Positions 9,096 through 18,351 of a stretch of 46,420 nt of DNA are shown piece after piece. Each line of letters starts with the position of its first letter. The first letter of the stretch is position 1. Where the stretch lies: NCBI GenBank assembly GCA_013360945.1, contig JABWAQ010000015.1, positions 1-46,420 of the forward strand, written 5' to 3'. The notes under the pieces were generated by a model. The model did not search any database. It had not been told where the DNA came from and worked only from the letters and a program-made list of their open reading frames with translations. The translations under genes and the position numbers were made by a program. This DNA is from Candidatus Brocadia sp. (GTDB lineage Bacteria > Planctomycetota > Brocadiia > Brocadiales > Brocadiaceae).

Positions 9096-9439
9096 TTCGT
9101 AGGTTTCACAAGTTTTCAGTCTTTAAATCGAACAAGCACGGATCATAGAGCAATATATCAAACCATATACGTTTTTTGCAACGTATAATTTTTTGTTTGA
9201 TCTTCAAAGTGTAATTTACAGTATGATAATTGGTATTGACTCGAATAACTATTAGCCATACAATTAAATTTAAAGTAACATCTTGCCCGCCTTCCCATAC
9301 GCCAATACCCAGTCATGGTTTAAAATCCTGACAGGGCTGTCCAGACGATGTACAATTCCGTTCAGTGAGGAACAAACGGTGGGTGAACTGTTGCAATTTA
9401 AAGATTCTAATTTTGCAAGTTAGTGAGAGATTAAATGTA
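9096..9439. other. Intergenic stretch between divergent genes
   Basis: This holds the promoters expected for ftsH (leftward) and the PflX-type gene (rightward). A partial repeat remnant near 9321-9346 (AATCCTGACAGGGCTGTCC) recalls the CTGACAGGG hairpins elsewhere. I see no RNA gene or convincing ORF. Confidence 0.5.
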
Positions 9440-10345
9440 ATGTTTCAACCGAGTTATATAAATTTATACAGGATGGGCAAATTACAGGAAAAGGTTGAAA
9501 AAGCCAGGGGACTTTTAAAAGAGTGCAGGATATGTCCAAGGTGGTGCAAGGTAAACCGGCTGGAAAATAGACCCGGCGTATGTAAGGCAGGTAAATTGCC
9601 GAAGGTTTCCAGTTATAATCCGCACTTTGGCGAAGAATCACCGTTAACAGGAGTTCATGGTTCCGGGACTATCTTCATTACTTCGTGTAATTTGGGCTGC
9701 GTATTTTGTCAGAATTACGATATCAGCCATCTTGGAAAAGGGTATGAAGTTTCTTTCGAACGACTGGCACAGATGATGATCGAATTACAAAATATGGGAT
9801 GCCACAATATTAATTTTGTAACACCTACCCATGTTGTACCTCAAATACTCGAAGCGCTTCCCATTGCCATAAGTGAGGGTTTGAATGTGCCATTAGTTTA
9901 TAATACGGGAGGCTATGATCTCGTGGAAACCTTGCAACTCATGGAAGGGGTTTTTGATATTTATATGCCTGATTTTAAGTTTTCCGATGATGAGGTTGCC
10001 GCCAGATTGTGCAAGGCCAGGGACTATCCGCAGGTGGCCATGGAAGCTATAAAGGAGATGCACAGACAGGTAGGAGACCTTATGATAAACGAGCAGGGTG
10101 TTGCGGAGAAGGGGCTCATCGTCCGGCATCTTGTTATGCCGAATGGAGTGGCAGGGACACGCAAGGTTATGCAATTTTTGGCGCAGGAAATTTCGCCAAA
10201 TACCTATGTAAACATCATGGATCAATATCATCCCTGTGGTCATGCCCGCAAATATCCGGAGATTAACCGGCGTATTAGCAGAGAGGAATTTGAAGAAGCC
10301 ATTCAAATAGCCCATGAAGAAGGTATCGCCAGGTTGGCCAATTAA
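9440..10345 (+). CDS. PflX-type radical SAM protein (COG1313, pyruvate formate-lyase activase-like)
   Basis: The chosen start gives 301 residues beginning MFQPSYINLYRMGKL, which fits the PSYLxLYxSGEL opening I recall for this family. GAGAG lies upstream at usable spacing. An N-terminal four-cysteine cluster (CRICPRWC and GVCKAG) is followed by the radical SAM motif CNLGCVFC (CX3CX2C) in the family's typical TSCNLGCVFCQNYDIS setting. The VTPTHVVPQILEAL and YNTGGYD blocks are also typical. Family members make a 5'-deoxyadenosyl radical, but their substrate is not established. The next gene begins about 180 bp downstream, so it is probably transcribed alone or loosely with it. Confidence 0.88.
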   Translation: MFQPSYINLYRMGKLQEKVEKARGLLKECRICPRWCKVNRLENRPGVCKAGKLPKVSSYNPHFGEESPLTGVHGSGTIFITSCNLGCVFCQNYDISHLGKGYEVSFERLAQMMIELQNMGCHNINFVTPTHVVPQILEALPIAISEGLNVPLVYNTGGYDLVETLQLMEGVFDIYMPDFKFSDDEVAARLCKARDYPQVAMEAIKEMHRQVGDLMINEQGVAEKGLIVRHLVMPNGVAGTRKVMQFLAQEISPNTYVNIMDQYHPCGHARKYPEINRRISREEFEEAIQIAHEEGIARLAN

Positions 10346-10372
10346 GTAATTTAATGTTTAGGGGGTTTGTAT

Positions 10373-10464
10373 CAGTTCACCCCCTCCCCTATCCCCTCCA
10401 ACCAGGGGCGGGGAAAAACACTTCCTCCCCCTCGATGGGGGAGGTCAGGTGGGGTGCTGAACTG
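10373..10464. repeat. GC-rich inverted-repeat element
   Basis: It is bounded by CAGTTCACCCC and GGGGTGCTGAACTG, which are imperfect inverted repeats. The core is C-rich then G-rich (CCTATCCCCTCC, GATGGGGGAGG). A related sequence is embedded in the coding region at 14041-14235. It has no coding capacity and looks like a small palindromic mobile repeat. Confidence 0.6.
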
Positions 10465-10527
10465 TTACGGGGGTTTTATTATAAAGGGCGTAAGGAACAA
10501 ACTTGTTTTGTCTGGGTTTGACATAAT

Positions 10528-11763
10528 ATGACAGATGTGTACGATTTCATTGTTGTCGGAGGCGGTCCTGCCGGAATGATAGCCGCCGGACGTGCGGGCG
10601 AAAGGGGGAAAAAGGTCATCCTCCTTGAAAAAAAAGACCACCCGGGCAAAAAACTCCTCATGTGCGCCACAGGACGATGCAATGTAACCAATACGGCCCC
10701 ATTGGATGTATTTATAAAAGCATACGGAAAAGGAGGGCATTTTCTCCGTACGGCATTGGAAACGTTTGACAATGAGAAATTACGCCGGTTTCTTTTGTCA
10801 TGCGGTGTGGAAACCGTTGTAGAAAATAAAGGCCGGGTCTTTCCCGGAAGTCAGAGGGCGGATTCCGTCTTGAAGGTGCTCGAAACTTACCTGTGTGACC
10901 ACCAGGTCAAAATACAAACAAACTCACATGTCTTACGGCTCAGAACAGAAAATAAAAACGTAACCGGTGTGGAAACAAACCATGGAAATATCCTGGGCAG
11001 ACATGTCCTGATTGCAACAGGGGGTCTTAGCTACCCTGCCACGGGAAGTACGGGGGACGGTTACGCCTTAGCCTCTTCTGTGGGACATGCTATTCGTCCA
11101 ACATACCCCGCAATTATTGCCTTCGAAACGGCAGAAACCTGGGTTAAATCCGTGCAGGGCACCCCCATCAAAAATGTACAGATCGCCGCCTGTCAATCGG
11201 GCAAAAAGATTGCAGAACAGTTTGGCGAAGCGCTCTTTACCCATTACGGTATGTCTGGGCCAAGCATCCTGGATATGAGTAAACGCATTGTTGAGTGTCT
11301 GCCAGATGGTGCTGTGCAAATACACATTGACTTTAAGCCTAAATATACGCCCAAAGAACTGGAAGGTGTCTTACTGGATCAGATCAAACGGTACGGTGGT
11401 AAGGCCATGAAATCTTGTCTGTCCTTTTTCATACCCGTAAAACTGACCCCTGTTTTTTTAAACCTCTGTAACATTGAACCGCAGAAAAAGGCATCTCAGA
11501 TAACAGCGCCGGAAAGAAAGCGGATACTAAAACAGCTCAAGGGACTGCATCTTACCTTACTGCGTCATCGTCCTATCGAAGAGGCCATGGTAACGGCAGG
11601 CGGCATACGCCTGGACGAAGTGGATGCAAAGACCATGCAATCTAACCTCTTGGGAGGCTTGTATTTTGCCGGCGAGGTATTAGATATTGATGGCCCCACA
11701 GGGGGATTTAACCTGCAGGCAGCGTTTTCCACCGGTCATCTTGCCGGTAATTCTATCGATTAA
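10528..11763 (+). CDS. HI0933/BaiN-family NAD(P)/FAD-dependent oxidoreductase
   Basis: A 411-residue flavoprotein. The N-terminal dinucleotide-binding motif is VVGGGPAGMIAAGRAGERG, with LLEK closing the first beta-alpha-beta unit. The family hallmark KKLLMCATGRCNVTN follows, and the C-terminal FAD contact is GEVLDIDGPTGGFNLQ. The length fits the HI0933-like family (COG2081), whose members bind FAD; BaiN was linked to bile-acid reduction in one gut clostridium, which is unlikely to be the role here. No signal peptide is present. The physiological substrate is unknown. Confidence 0.92.
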   Translation: MTDVYDFIVVGGGPAGMIAAGRAGERGKKVILLEKKDHPGKKLLMCATGRCNVTNTAPLDVFIKAYGKGGHFLRTALETFDNEKLRRFLLSCGVETVVENKGRVFPGSQRADSVLKVLETYLCDHQVKIQTNSHVLRLRTENKNVTGVETNHGNILGRHVLIATGGLSYPATGSTGDGYALASSVGHAIRPTYPAIIAFETAETWVKSVQGTPIKNVQIAACQSGKKIAEQFGEALFTHYGMSGPSILDMSKRIVECLPDGAVQIHIDFKPKYTPKELEGVLLDQIKRYGGKAMKSCLSFFIPVKLTPVFLNLCNIEPQKKASQITAPERKRILKQLKGLHLTLLRHRPIEEAMVTAGGIRLDEVDAKTMQSNLLGGLYFAGEVLDIDGPTGGFNLQAAFSTGHLAGNSID

Positions 11764-12757
11764 AATGTCTTTTGCCTTTTGGGTGGACATGGGAATAGAA
11801 CATCGCATAAGCTGTTATAATAACGCAACAGGGCAATTGCAATATTTATTATGTAACAGGCTGTCCGAGAATAAAATCAGATCAATCGATGCATGCTATA
11901 GTGCAGGGTAACGTCAAAGTCAAGACAACCAATACCGATGGGATAAGGAGCGGTGGGACGGTTGGGCAAAAGAAGAGAAAAAACGGGGAGGAGGTCAAAA
12001 AAAGGGGAAAAAGTCCGGAAGAGACAAGGGTATTCCCCTGAGTCTTAAAAAGACATGAGAAAGATGATGGGAAAAGATAACCAAAGAGGAATTATAACGT
12101 GAGCATTAACAAGAACGGGGACAGGTATTGGCTGCAGAGTGCATCCAATAGTTTGTGGACGCACTTTTTTCCTCACGAAAGACGCGGGACGGAGCGAAGA
12201 TCTTCTGCCGCATCCGTAGTTATCTCTCAACCTGTAGAAAACAAGGGATAAATTTAAGCCAGGCATTACAGGTGGTATTTCGCGGCGAATTGCCTGATTT
12301 TGCCAGCTCGTAACGATAGGGGGCGATATTACGTTAAATAGTTACAATTTATCCCCGCACAAAGCCAACCATAAAAGTCGGAGGGATAACAAAGATTATT
12401 TCCTATGCGCCCCCCTGTTCGCTCAGGATTTGCCTTTATCGAATATTTCTCTTTAAATTGCCGGTGAGCATATCACAAAAAAGAATTTGCCAACTCAAAA
12501 AATGAATTTGTCCAACAGACTGTTTATGACGGACAGAGCAACGCCACCGATTAAAAGTTGTTGTTTTTTCCATAGTAATCATATATCATTTTTTAGTAAC
12601 CGATTATTATAGAAAGCACGAAGAGCACATAACAAACAAAGAGAAGAGGAGGTTTCGTACCGCAAGCATAACAACCCCCTCGCAAGCTTTTTTTAAGGGG
12701 GAATTTTTGTGTGCTTTTTCTCTGTGTACTCTGTGGGAAAAAATGTGTGAGGTATTC
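11764..12757. other. Long intergenic region with transposon debris
   Basis: At 11857 a 17-bp end (CAGGCTGTCCGAGAATA) matches the terminus of the element at 317-415, but no partner end was found. An IS66-like 3' fragment lies at 12152-12313. From about 12600 to 12745 there is a repeat-like stretch containing AACCCCCTCGCAAGC...AAGGGGGAA and CTCTGTGTACTCTGTGG, like intergenic repeats near 28750-28900. The rest (11880-12150 and 12314-12600) shows no gene I can support. Confidence 0.5.
12152..12313 (+). pseudogene. IS66-like transposase C-terminal fragment
   Basis: The frame reads FVDALFSSRKTRDGAK, then RIRSYLSTCRKQGINLSQAL and VVFRGELPDFASS before a stop at 12311. The SYLSTxRKQGxN block is typical of the extreme C-terminus of IS66-family transposases. 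Nothing upstream remains in frame. It is a relic; the family call rests on this short block only. Confidence 0.55.
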
Positions 12758-14797
12758 ATGAATCATAAACCCTATGCTATTTCCTGGAATACGACCTACC
12801 GGTGCAACCTGCGTTGCAGCCACTGCTACCTCGATACCAATGCATTAACTAAACAGTCTGCCAGTGAACTCACGACCCAGGAGGGACTTCGGCTCATAGA
12901 TCAAATGGCAGAACTTAACCCTAATCTCCTCCTAATCCTCACTGGCGGAGAGCCTTTATTAAGAAAAGACATTTATGATCTGGCCTCTTACGCATCACAA
13001 AAGGGGATGATGGTTGTACTGGGAACCAACGGCAACCTGATTGATGATGATATAGCGAAAAAACTTAAAGAAAACGGGGTGACGGGGATTGGCATCAGCC
13101 TTGATTCTATCATACCGGAAAGGCATGACAAATTCAGAGGGATTCCAAATGCCTGGGATGACACCCTGAACGGGATTGAGGCATGCCGTAGGCAAGGCAT
13201 CGAATTCCAAATTCAGACTACGGTCACCAGCGAAAACTTCTATGAAATCCCTGATATCATTGACTTTTCTTACAACCTCGGCGCGAAGGTCTTTAACCTG
13301 TTCTTTTTGGTGTGTACCGGTAAGGGGCAGGACATGACGGATATTACATCCCAACAGTATGATCAGGCATTACGCCAACTCTATGAGATTCAAAAGAAAT
13401 ATCAGGGAAAGATGATGGTGGGAGCAAAGTGCGCACCGCACTATCGGAGGATTGTGTATGAACACGATACTGCCTCTCCGCTTATCCGCGCCTATGCGGG
13501 TGGCTGTCCGGCAGGCACTTACTATTGCAGGATTACTCCTGAGGGAAACGTTACGCCATGCCCGTATATGCCGAATATTTCCGGCAATGTGCGAGAAAAA
13601 ACCTTTGGAGAAATCTGGAAAGGCTCCGAGAATTTTCAAACCTTACGCAATGCAAGCCTCCGTGGCAGGTGCGGTATGTGTGAATTTCAATATATCTGCA
13701 AGGGATGCCGGGCGCGGGCGCTGGCAACCACAGGAAATCAGATGGATGAGGATGCCTGGTGCGATTATATTCCCGGGAAATTTGGCAACGAGGTCATCCA
13801 ATTGACATCGTCGGAAACCTTTGGAACGGTAGAGGATTTTACTATGACCTGGAGCCCCGCGGCGAGGGGCATCCTGAAACAGATCCCTTCATTTGGGCGA
13901 GGTATGGTCATTAAAAGCGTCGAACGCTTTGCTGCAAAGAATAATTACGAAGAAATAACGGTGGAAGTAATGAAGGCTGCACGTGAAGAGATGATGTCAA
14001 ACAAGAAGACGGCATTCCCCATGAAAAAAGATGAAATGGTACAGAACCCCCTCTCCCCAACCCCTCCCACAAGGGGAGCGGGTGCGTTTGTGGATGAAAT
14101 TGAAAGAAGGCCTGAAACCGGGTTCCAAACGCCCCAGACTTCGTGCAATACGGCACCTACAAGTTCATGTGAGAATAAATTCCCTCAGCCTCTGATAGGG
14201 GAACGTAAAGGTGGGGATGAGCCATTGCAAAAAGACGAAATCCCCTGGACTGAGGAGGCCTGGAAACGGGTGGGAAACGCCCCAGACTTTGTACGGCCTG
14301 GCATATATAAGCTTATGCAGAAAAAGGCACGGCAGCATGGTTACAAGGAAATTACCTCAAAATTCCTTTCTGAAATACGGGATGAATCCATGCAGCTTGC
14401 TTCCAAACGCATAAAGAATATTGGATTTGATGAACTCCGGATGGATGCCTGGGACAAGGCCAGGGAAAAGTTAAAGAACGCACGGAAAAAAGAGGTTATC
14501 GATACCATTAAGGCATTTCTTGATGAGCGAACAGTCAGGAACGAAGGCATCATTGCCAAATTTCAGGCATATCTTAAGACGTCCGGAGAAACGGTTAAAA
14601 AAGAAACCACAGCCACACCGGTATGGACGGAGGAGGCCAAACAACGACTCGAAAAGGCGCCCATATTCATCAGGGGCAGGGCAAAGAAATCAATTGAAGA
14701 TTTTGCTGTTCAGGGGGGTGCTACAGAAATTACCCGTGAACTGATTGATCAATACATGAAAAACATTCCTTCTTTTGTAAAAAGTAAATTTAAATAA
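12758..14797 (+). CDS. Radical SAM/SPASM protein with C-terminal PCP_red domains
   Basis: The chosen ATG follows GTGAGG and gives 679 residues. The radical SAM cluster is CNLRCSHC (Cys16, 20, 23), with LTGGEPLL near 67-74. A SPASM-type auxiliary region follows (GGCPAGTYYC, TPCPYMP, CGMCEFQYICKGC), similar to heme-pathway enzymes such as NirJ and AhbD. After residue 360 come domains of the PCP_red type (as in light-independent protochlorophyllide reductase subunit B): WSPAARGILKQIPSF, WTEEAWKRVGNAPDF and WTEEAKQRLEKAPIF, with a more diverged segment between the last two. A repeat-derived linker separates domains one and two. A role in heme or tetrapyrrole modification is inferred. The substrate is not known, and no heme gene is adjacent. 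Confidence 0.85.
   Translation: MNHKPYAISWNTTYRCNLRCSHCYLDTNALTKQSASELTTQEGLRLIDQMAELNPNLLLILTGGEPLLRKDIYDLASYASQKGMMVVLGTNGNLIDDDIAKKLKENGVTGIGISLDSIIPERHDKFRGIPNAWDDTLNGIEACRRQGIEFQIQTTVTSENFYEIPDIIDFSYNLGAKVFNLFFLVCTGKGQDMTDITSQQYDQALRQLYEIQKKYQGKMMVGAKCAPHYRRIVYEHDTASPLIRAYAGGCPAGTYYCRITPEGNVTPCPYMPNISGNVREKTFGEIWKGSENFQTLRNASLRGRCGMCEFQYICKGCRARALATTGNQMDEDAWCDYIPGKFGNEVIQLTSSETFGTVEDFTMTWSPAARGILKQIPSFGRGMVIKSVERFAAKNNYEEITVEVMKAAREEMMSNKKTAFPMKKDEMVQNPLSPTPPTRGAGAFVDEIERRPETGFQTPQTSCNTAPTSSCENKFPQPLIGERKGGDEPLQKDEIPWTEEAWKRVGNAPDFVRPGIYKLMQKKARQHGYKEITSKFLSEIRDESMQLASKRIKNIGFDELRMDAWDKAREKLKNARKKEVIDTIKAFLDERTVRNEGIIAKFQAYLKTSGETVKKETTATPVWTEEAKQRLEKAPIFIRGRAKKSIEDFAVQGGATEITRELIDQYMKNIPSFVKSKFK
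14041..14235. repeat. Palindromic repeat inserted in frame within a coding sequence
   Basis: The DNA contains CCCCTCTCCCCAACCCCTCC, CACAAGGGGAGCGGG, and later CTGATAGGGG...GGTGGGG. This matches the style of the intergenic element at 10373-10464. It is translated as a Pro/Thr/Ser-rich linker (NPLSPTPPTRGAGAF ... QPLIGERKGGDE) between two PCP_red domains, without breaking the frame. Composition and amino-acid make-up differ sharply from both flanks. Confidence 0.65.
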
Positions 14798-14994
14798 CAA
14801 AGAAACCACAGATTGCGCAGATGACACAGATAACAATAACAAAATAATATACTGTTGACATCTGCCGGAAGATTGCATGTTTTAAAACCTGTGAAAGATA
14901 TCGCCTGTTAACCCGCAGTATAACAGGTAGCTTTTGTAATGACCAAAAATTTGTGTGTTTACTGAAGAAGTCACTGGAATCTGTTAGTTGACTC

Positions 14995-17055
14995 ATGAAT
15001 ATTATTATTAAACAGATCCTGCAAAAATGCCTAAGCCGGAAAAATATCTTCTCACGCATTGTAGGCAAGTTTCATATTCCCTCGTATAAATCCATAAGAA
15101 CAAAGATTATTATTTCTTCAATCCTTCTTTCCGTGTTCCCTATCTTTATTATGAGGGTATTTGTTTATCCTGCTGAAAAAAAGACCTTACAGGATGCGTT
15201 AATTCAGAATCTTGAAGGGGTTGGACACAAGCAATCGGAACTTATTATCAGGTGGATCGAGGAAAGAAAGGCGGATGCCAGGATCGTTGCCGAAAATCCT
15301 AACGTGCCAGGCGTAATATATAAGTCGGAGGGGAGTGAAAATTTTTACAGACTTCTCCACCATTTAAACACCCTAAGGGAAGCTTACGGTTATAAAGAAA
15401 TTTTTATCTGTGACCGGTTTGGAGATTTGAAAATTACCACTTCAACAGGGAAGATAATTACCAATTTGGCTGGATTTGAGTTTTTCCAAAAGGCGATAAG
15501 CGGCGTAACCTTTGTTTCGCCAATTATGCCTTCGGTAATTCCTTTAGAGAATGAATATGGAAAGCTTGAGCATGGTTTGCCAACTCTTTATATTTCTACG
15601 CCGGTGGTCTATGAAAACAAAGTTATCGGCGCTGTATGTCTCAGGGTAGATGTGATGGAGATCAGCAAGCTCATGAGAAGCGTCCGGTTGGGAGAAACCG
15701 GGGAAACATATTTGATCAATAAGGAAGGGTTCATGCTATCTGAATCCAAGTATTTAAAAGAACTCAAAGAAAGCGGGCTTGTCCATCAACGAACGACGCT
15801 CGAACTGAAAGTAAGAAATCCTAAAACAGGAAAACTCACCCGGAGCGCTAGTGAATGCATACATGAAAGGAAAGGTAATGACGGAGGGGGTTATTTAGAT
15901 TACCGCGGTATTCTGGTGCTGGGCTTCTGGCAGTGGATTCCGGAATTGGACTGGGGCATCATTGCAGAAATTGATGTAAATGAGGGGTACGGTCCGGTGA
16001 AAAGACTCCATACCATCGTTGCTCCTATTATATTTTTGATAACCATTGCAGTCATCTCTTCTGCGTTCTTTTTTGGCAAAAAGATATCAGATCCTATTGT
16101 ATACCTTACCGAGGTAACAAAAAGCATCTCAGAAGGCGATTACAGTAAAAGGGTAAAAATTCTCTCCCGCGATGAGATTGGTGAGCTATCGAATTCTTTT
16201 AATAAGATGGCCAGTTTTCTTGAAGAAAAGACACAAATACTCAAGGAGTATACTTCAAATCTTGAGAAAACGGTAGAGGAAAGAACAAAGGACTTGATTA
16301 GAATGAATCAAGAACTTGAAAAACAAAGTAATAACTTGCAGCAGGCGTATAAAGAATTACTAACCCTGGATCAGATGAAGGACAAAATGATCCGAGACGT
16401 ATCTCATGAATTAAAATCGCCCGTTGCACAGGTACAAATGGCGATTGATCTGTGGTCCACGGAAGTTAAAAAAGAATATATAGACCGTTCAAAAGAAGAA
16501 AAATTCAGCAAGATTATTAACAATAGTTTGCAGAGATTGCGGAAGACCATCGGGAGTATCCTTGATCTGTCTATTTTGGAAGCAGGCAGGGTGGTGTTCA
16601 GAAAAGAACCCATTCATATGGATGAACTGGTTTTGCAGATAACCACCGGCATGAGACTTTTGGCTGAAAAAAAGAGGTTGGCTTTGATAAATCACGTGAA
16701 TCAGGGATTGCCTGTTGTAATTGGTGACAAGGATGAAATTCATCGTGTAGTTACCAACCTTATCGATAATGCGATAAAATATACGGAAAAGGGAGAAATT
16801 CACGTGTATCTGGAACAGAAGGACGCCTTTATAGAATTTGCAGTAAAGGATACCGGGGTTGGTATCGGTTTGCCGAAAGAACAATTTGGTAAATTATTCG
16901 AGAGATTTTTTCAGGAACGTCCGAGGGTGGATGGCGCCGGGGTTGGTCTTGCAATCTGTAAAAACATCATTGAAGTCCATAAAGGCAATTTGTGTGCCGA
17001 GAGTGAGGGCCGGGGAAAAGGTTCCACATTCAAATTTATCCTGCCGGTAGCTTAG
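14995..17055 (+). CDS. Membrane sensor histidine kinase with extracytoplasmic Cache-type domain
   Basis: A 686-residue kinase. A membrane helix at about 37-57 is followed by a roughly 280-residue extracytoplasmic region of Cache type (conserved YGYKEIFICDRFGDL and GETGETYLIN blocks). The second helix is about 339-362. A HAMP linker follows (DPIVYLTEVTKSISEGDYSK), then a coiled coil at about 415-460. The phospho-acceptor is His471 in RDVSHELKSP. The ATP domain has the N box NLIDNAIKYT, G1 DTGVGIG and G2 GAGVGLAIC. All catalytic boxes are intact. It is probably the sensor for the response regulator starting 44 bp downstream. Cache domains bind small molecules; the ligand is unknown. Confidence 0.92.
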   Translation: MNIIIKQILQKCLSRKNIFSRIVGKFHIPSYKSIRTKIIISSILLSVFPIFIMRVFVYPAEKKTLQDALIQNLEGVGHKQSELIIRWIEERKADARIVAENPNVPGVIYKSEGSENFYRLLHHLNTLREAYGYKEIFICDRFGDLKITTSTGKIITNLAGFEFFQKAISGVTFVSPIMPSVIPLENEYGKLEHGLPTLYISTPVVYENKVIGAVCLRVDVMEISKLMRSVRLGETGETYLINKEGFMLSESKYLKELKESGLVHQRTTLELKVRNPKTGKLTRSASECIHERKGNDGGGYLDYRGILVLGFWQWIPELDWGIIAEIDVNEGYGPVKRLHTIVAPIIFLITIAVISSAFFFGKKISDPIVYLTEVTKSISEGDYSKRVKILSRDEIGELSNSFNKMASFLEEKTQILKEYTSNLEKTVEERTKDLIRMNQELEKQSNNLQQAYKELLTLDQMKDKMIRDVSHELKSPVAQVQMAIDLWSTEVKKEYIDRSKEEKFSKIINNSLQRLRKTIGSILDLSILEAGRVVFRKEPIHMDELVLQITTGMRLLAEKKRLALINHVNQGLPVVIGDKDEIHRVVTNLIDNAIKYTEKGEIHVYLEQKDAFIEFAVKDTGVGIGLPKEQFGKLFERFFQERPRVDGAGVGLAICKNIIEVHKGNLCAESEGRGKGSTFKFILPVA

Positions 17056-17099
17056 CAAAGTAATTCGTGAATCTCAGACGATGATAAGGAGCAGATACT

Positions 17100-17465
17100 T
17101 TGGGTAAAAAAATACTCATAATAGAGGATGAAGATGAGTTTTACTTTTTTTACGAAATGATGCTGGAAAACACTGACTATGCCGTTCAACGTGCCATCGA
17201 TGGTGAGAAGGCATTCGAAATGATAAAAAACGAAAAACCCGATCTCATTATCCTGGATTTATTGCTCGACCAGATGAAAGGTGAAGACTTTCTGAAACAA
17301 TTAAAATCAAATCCCCTGTATGCCGGTATTCCCATTATTATTGCCAGTAGTTTTTCTTCGCATTCATACAAAACAATTTTTGAAATAGATCCTAATTTAT
17401 CTTTCCTGGAAAAACCATTTAGTCAGGAAAAATTACTCGCAGAGATTAAAGCCAGGATAGGGTAA
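17100..17465 (+). CDS. Stand-alone response regulator (receiver domain only), TTG start
   Basis: The product is 121 residues. The start is TTG at 17100, set by AAGGAG eight bases upstream and by the opening GKKILIIEDEDEF. The acidic pair is at residues 10-12, the phospho-acceptor is Asp53 (LIILDLL), Ser83 is the hydroxyl switch residue and Lys105 lies in EKP. With all key residues present it should be phosphorylated, most likely by the upstream kinase. It has no DNA-binding or enzymatic output domain, so it must act on a protein partner, possibly products of the same operon. Confidence 0.92.
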   Translation: MGKKILIIEDEDEFYFFYEMMLENTDYAVQRAIDGEKAFEMIKNEKPDLIILDLLLDQMKGEDFLKQLKSNPLYAGIPIIIASSFSSHSYKTIFEIDPNLSFLEKPFSQEKLLAEIKARIG

Positions 17466-17468
17466 GCA

Positions 17469-18347
17469 GTGAAACATTCTCCATCAATCAAAGGGTCATT
17501 CGTCGCGTTGGTTGTCTTCCTCGTGGGCTGCCATTCTGCACAATATACAGAAGGTGTTCGTAAAGAAAACTACAACCACCTGGAAATATCGTTAATGCGT
17601 GATGTAGAAGATGGACGACTGGACATGCCATTTGAACAGGCATGCCTTATCGCTTCGGGTGTTGATACCGGTAAAAAGATGCAAGCGTACCTTACAAAAA
17701 TCAATCTTCTTATCTCCCGAATTAATCATGAAACAGATATCAACAGAACAAGCGACTCATTAACTAAGGCAGAGATCATCTTCGATTGGTTACAAAAAAA
17801 TGCCAATGAAGGGGTATATAACGATTGTTATGATTTCAGAGACACGCTCAATCTCAAAGTAGGAAACTGCCTCTCCTATGCAATACGGTTTACCATCATA
17901 TGTCGGCACTTTGGTGTCGGCATAAAGAACGTGTTTATACCTGGACACATTTATAATATATTGACATCCAATGGACAAACACGCTATTTTGAACACACCC
18001 ACAGCGATGGTATTGTTAAGAATGCTGACAAAGGCCATCCCCAAAAGAAGATGATGAGAGATGAAGAACTGATTGCAGAAATATTTTTATATAAGGCACG
18101 CAATGCAAATAATGACATGAATTATGAAGAATCATGCAAATACTGCCGGTGGGCGTTGATGTGTAATCCTCATGACAACCGCGCGGTTATTTTGTTATTG
18201 GACAATTACATTGCAAAGAAGAACTACGAGGTGGCATTTCAATATCTGAATGATTATCTCTCCCTTCATCCAGACGACAAAAAATACTTTAAAAATATCT
18301 ACGCCCTCTTGCAAAGATTGTATAAAAAAGAGGATGATAAAATTTAA
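17469..18347 (+). CDS. Lipoprotein with transglutaminase-like domain and TPR-like tail
   Basis: GTG start three bases after the regulator's stop. Residues 1-21 form a lipoprotein signal ending in the lipobox LVGC (Cys21). The middle (about 97-180) resembles transglutaminase-like folds: KVGNCLSYAIRF places Cys134, FIPGHIYN places His160, and FEHTHSDG supplies a candidate acidic partner (Asp180). The C-terminal 80 residues look like helical TPR repeats (YCRWALMCNPHDNRAV, YEVAFQYLNDYLSLHPDD). Transglutaminase-like proteins in bacteria are often cysteine peptidases. Enzyme activity is inferred, not shown. It probably sits in the envelope. Confidence 0.75.
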   Translation: MKHSPSIKGSFVALVVFLVGCHSAQYTEGVRKENYNHLEISLMRDVEDGRLDMPFEQACLIASGVDTGKKMQAYLTKINLLISRINHETDINRTSDSLTKAEIIFDWLQKNANEGVYNDCYDFRDTLNLKVGNCLSYAIRFTIICRHFGVGIKNVFIPGHIYNILTSNGQTRYFEHTHSDGIVKNADKGHPQKKMMRDEELIAEIFLYKARNANNDMNYEESCKYCRWALMCNPHDNRAVILLLDNYIAKKNYEVAFQYLNDYLSLHPDDKKYFKNIYALLQRLYKKEDDKI

Positions 18348-18351
18348 TAAA

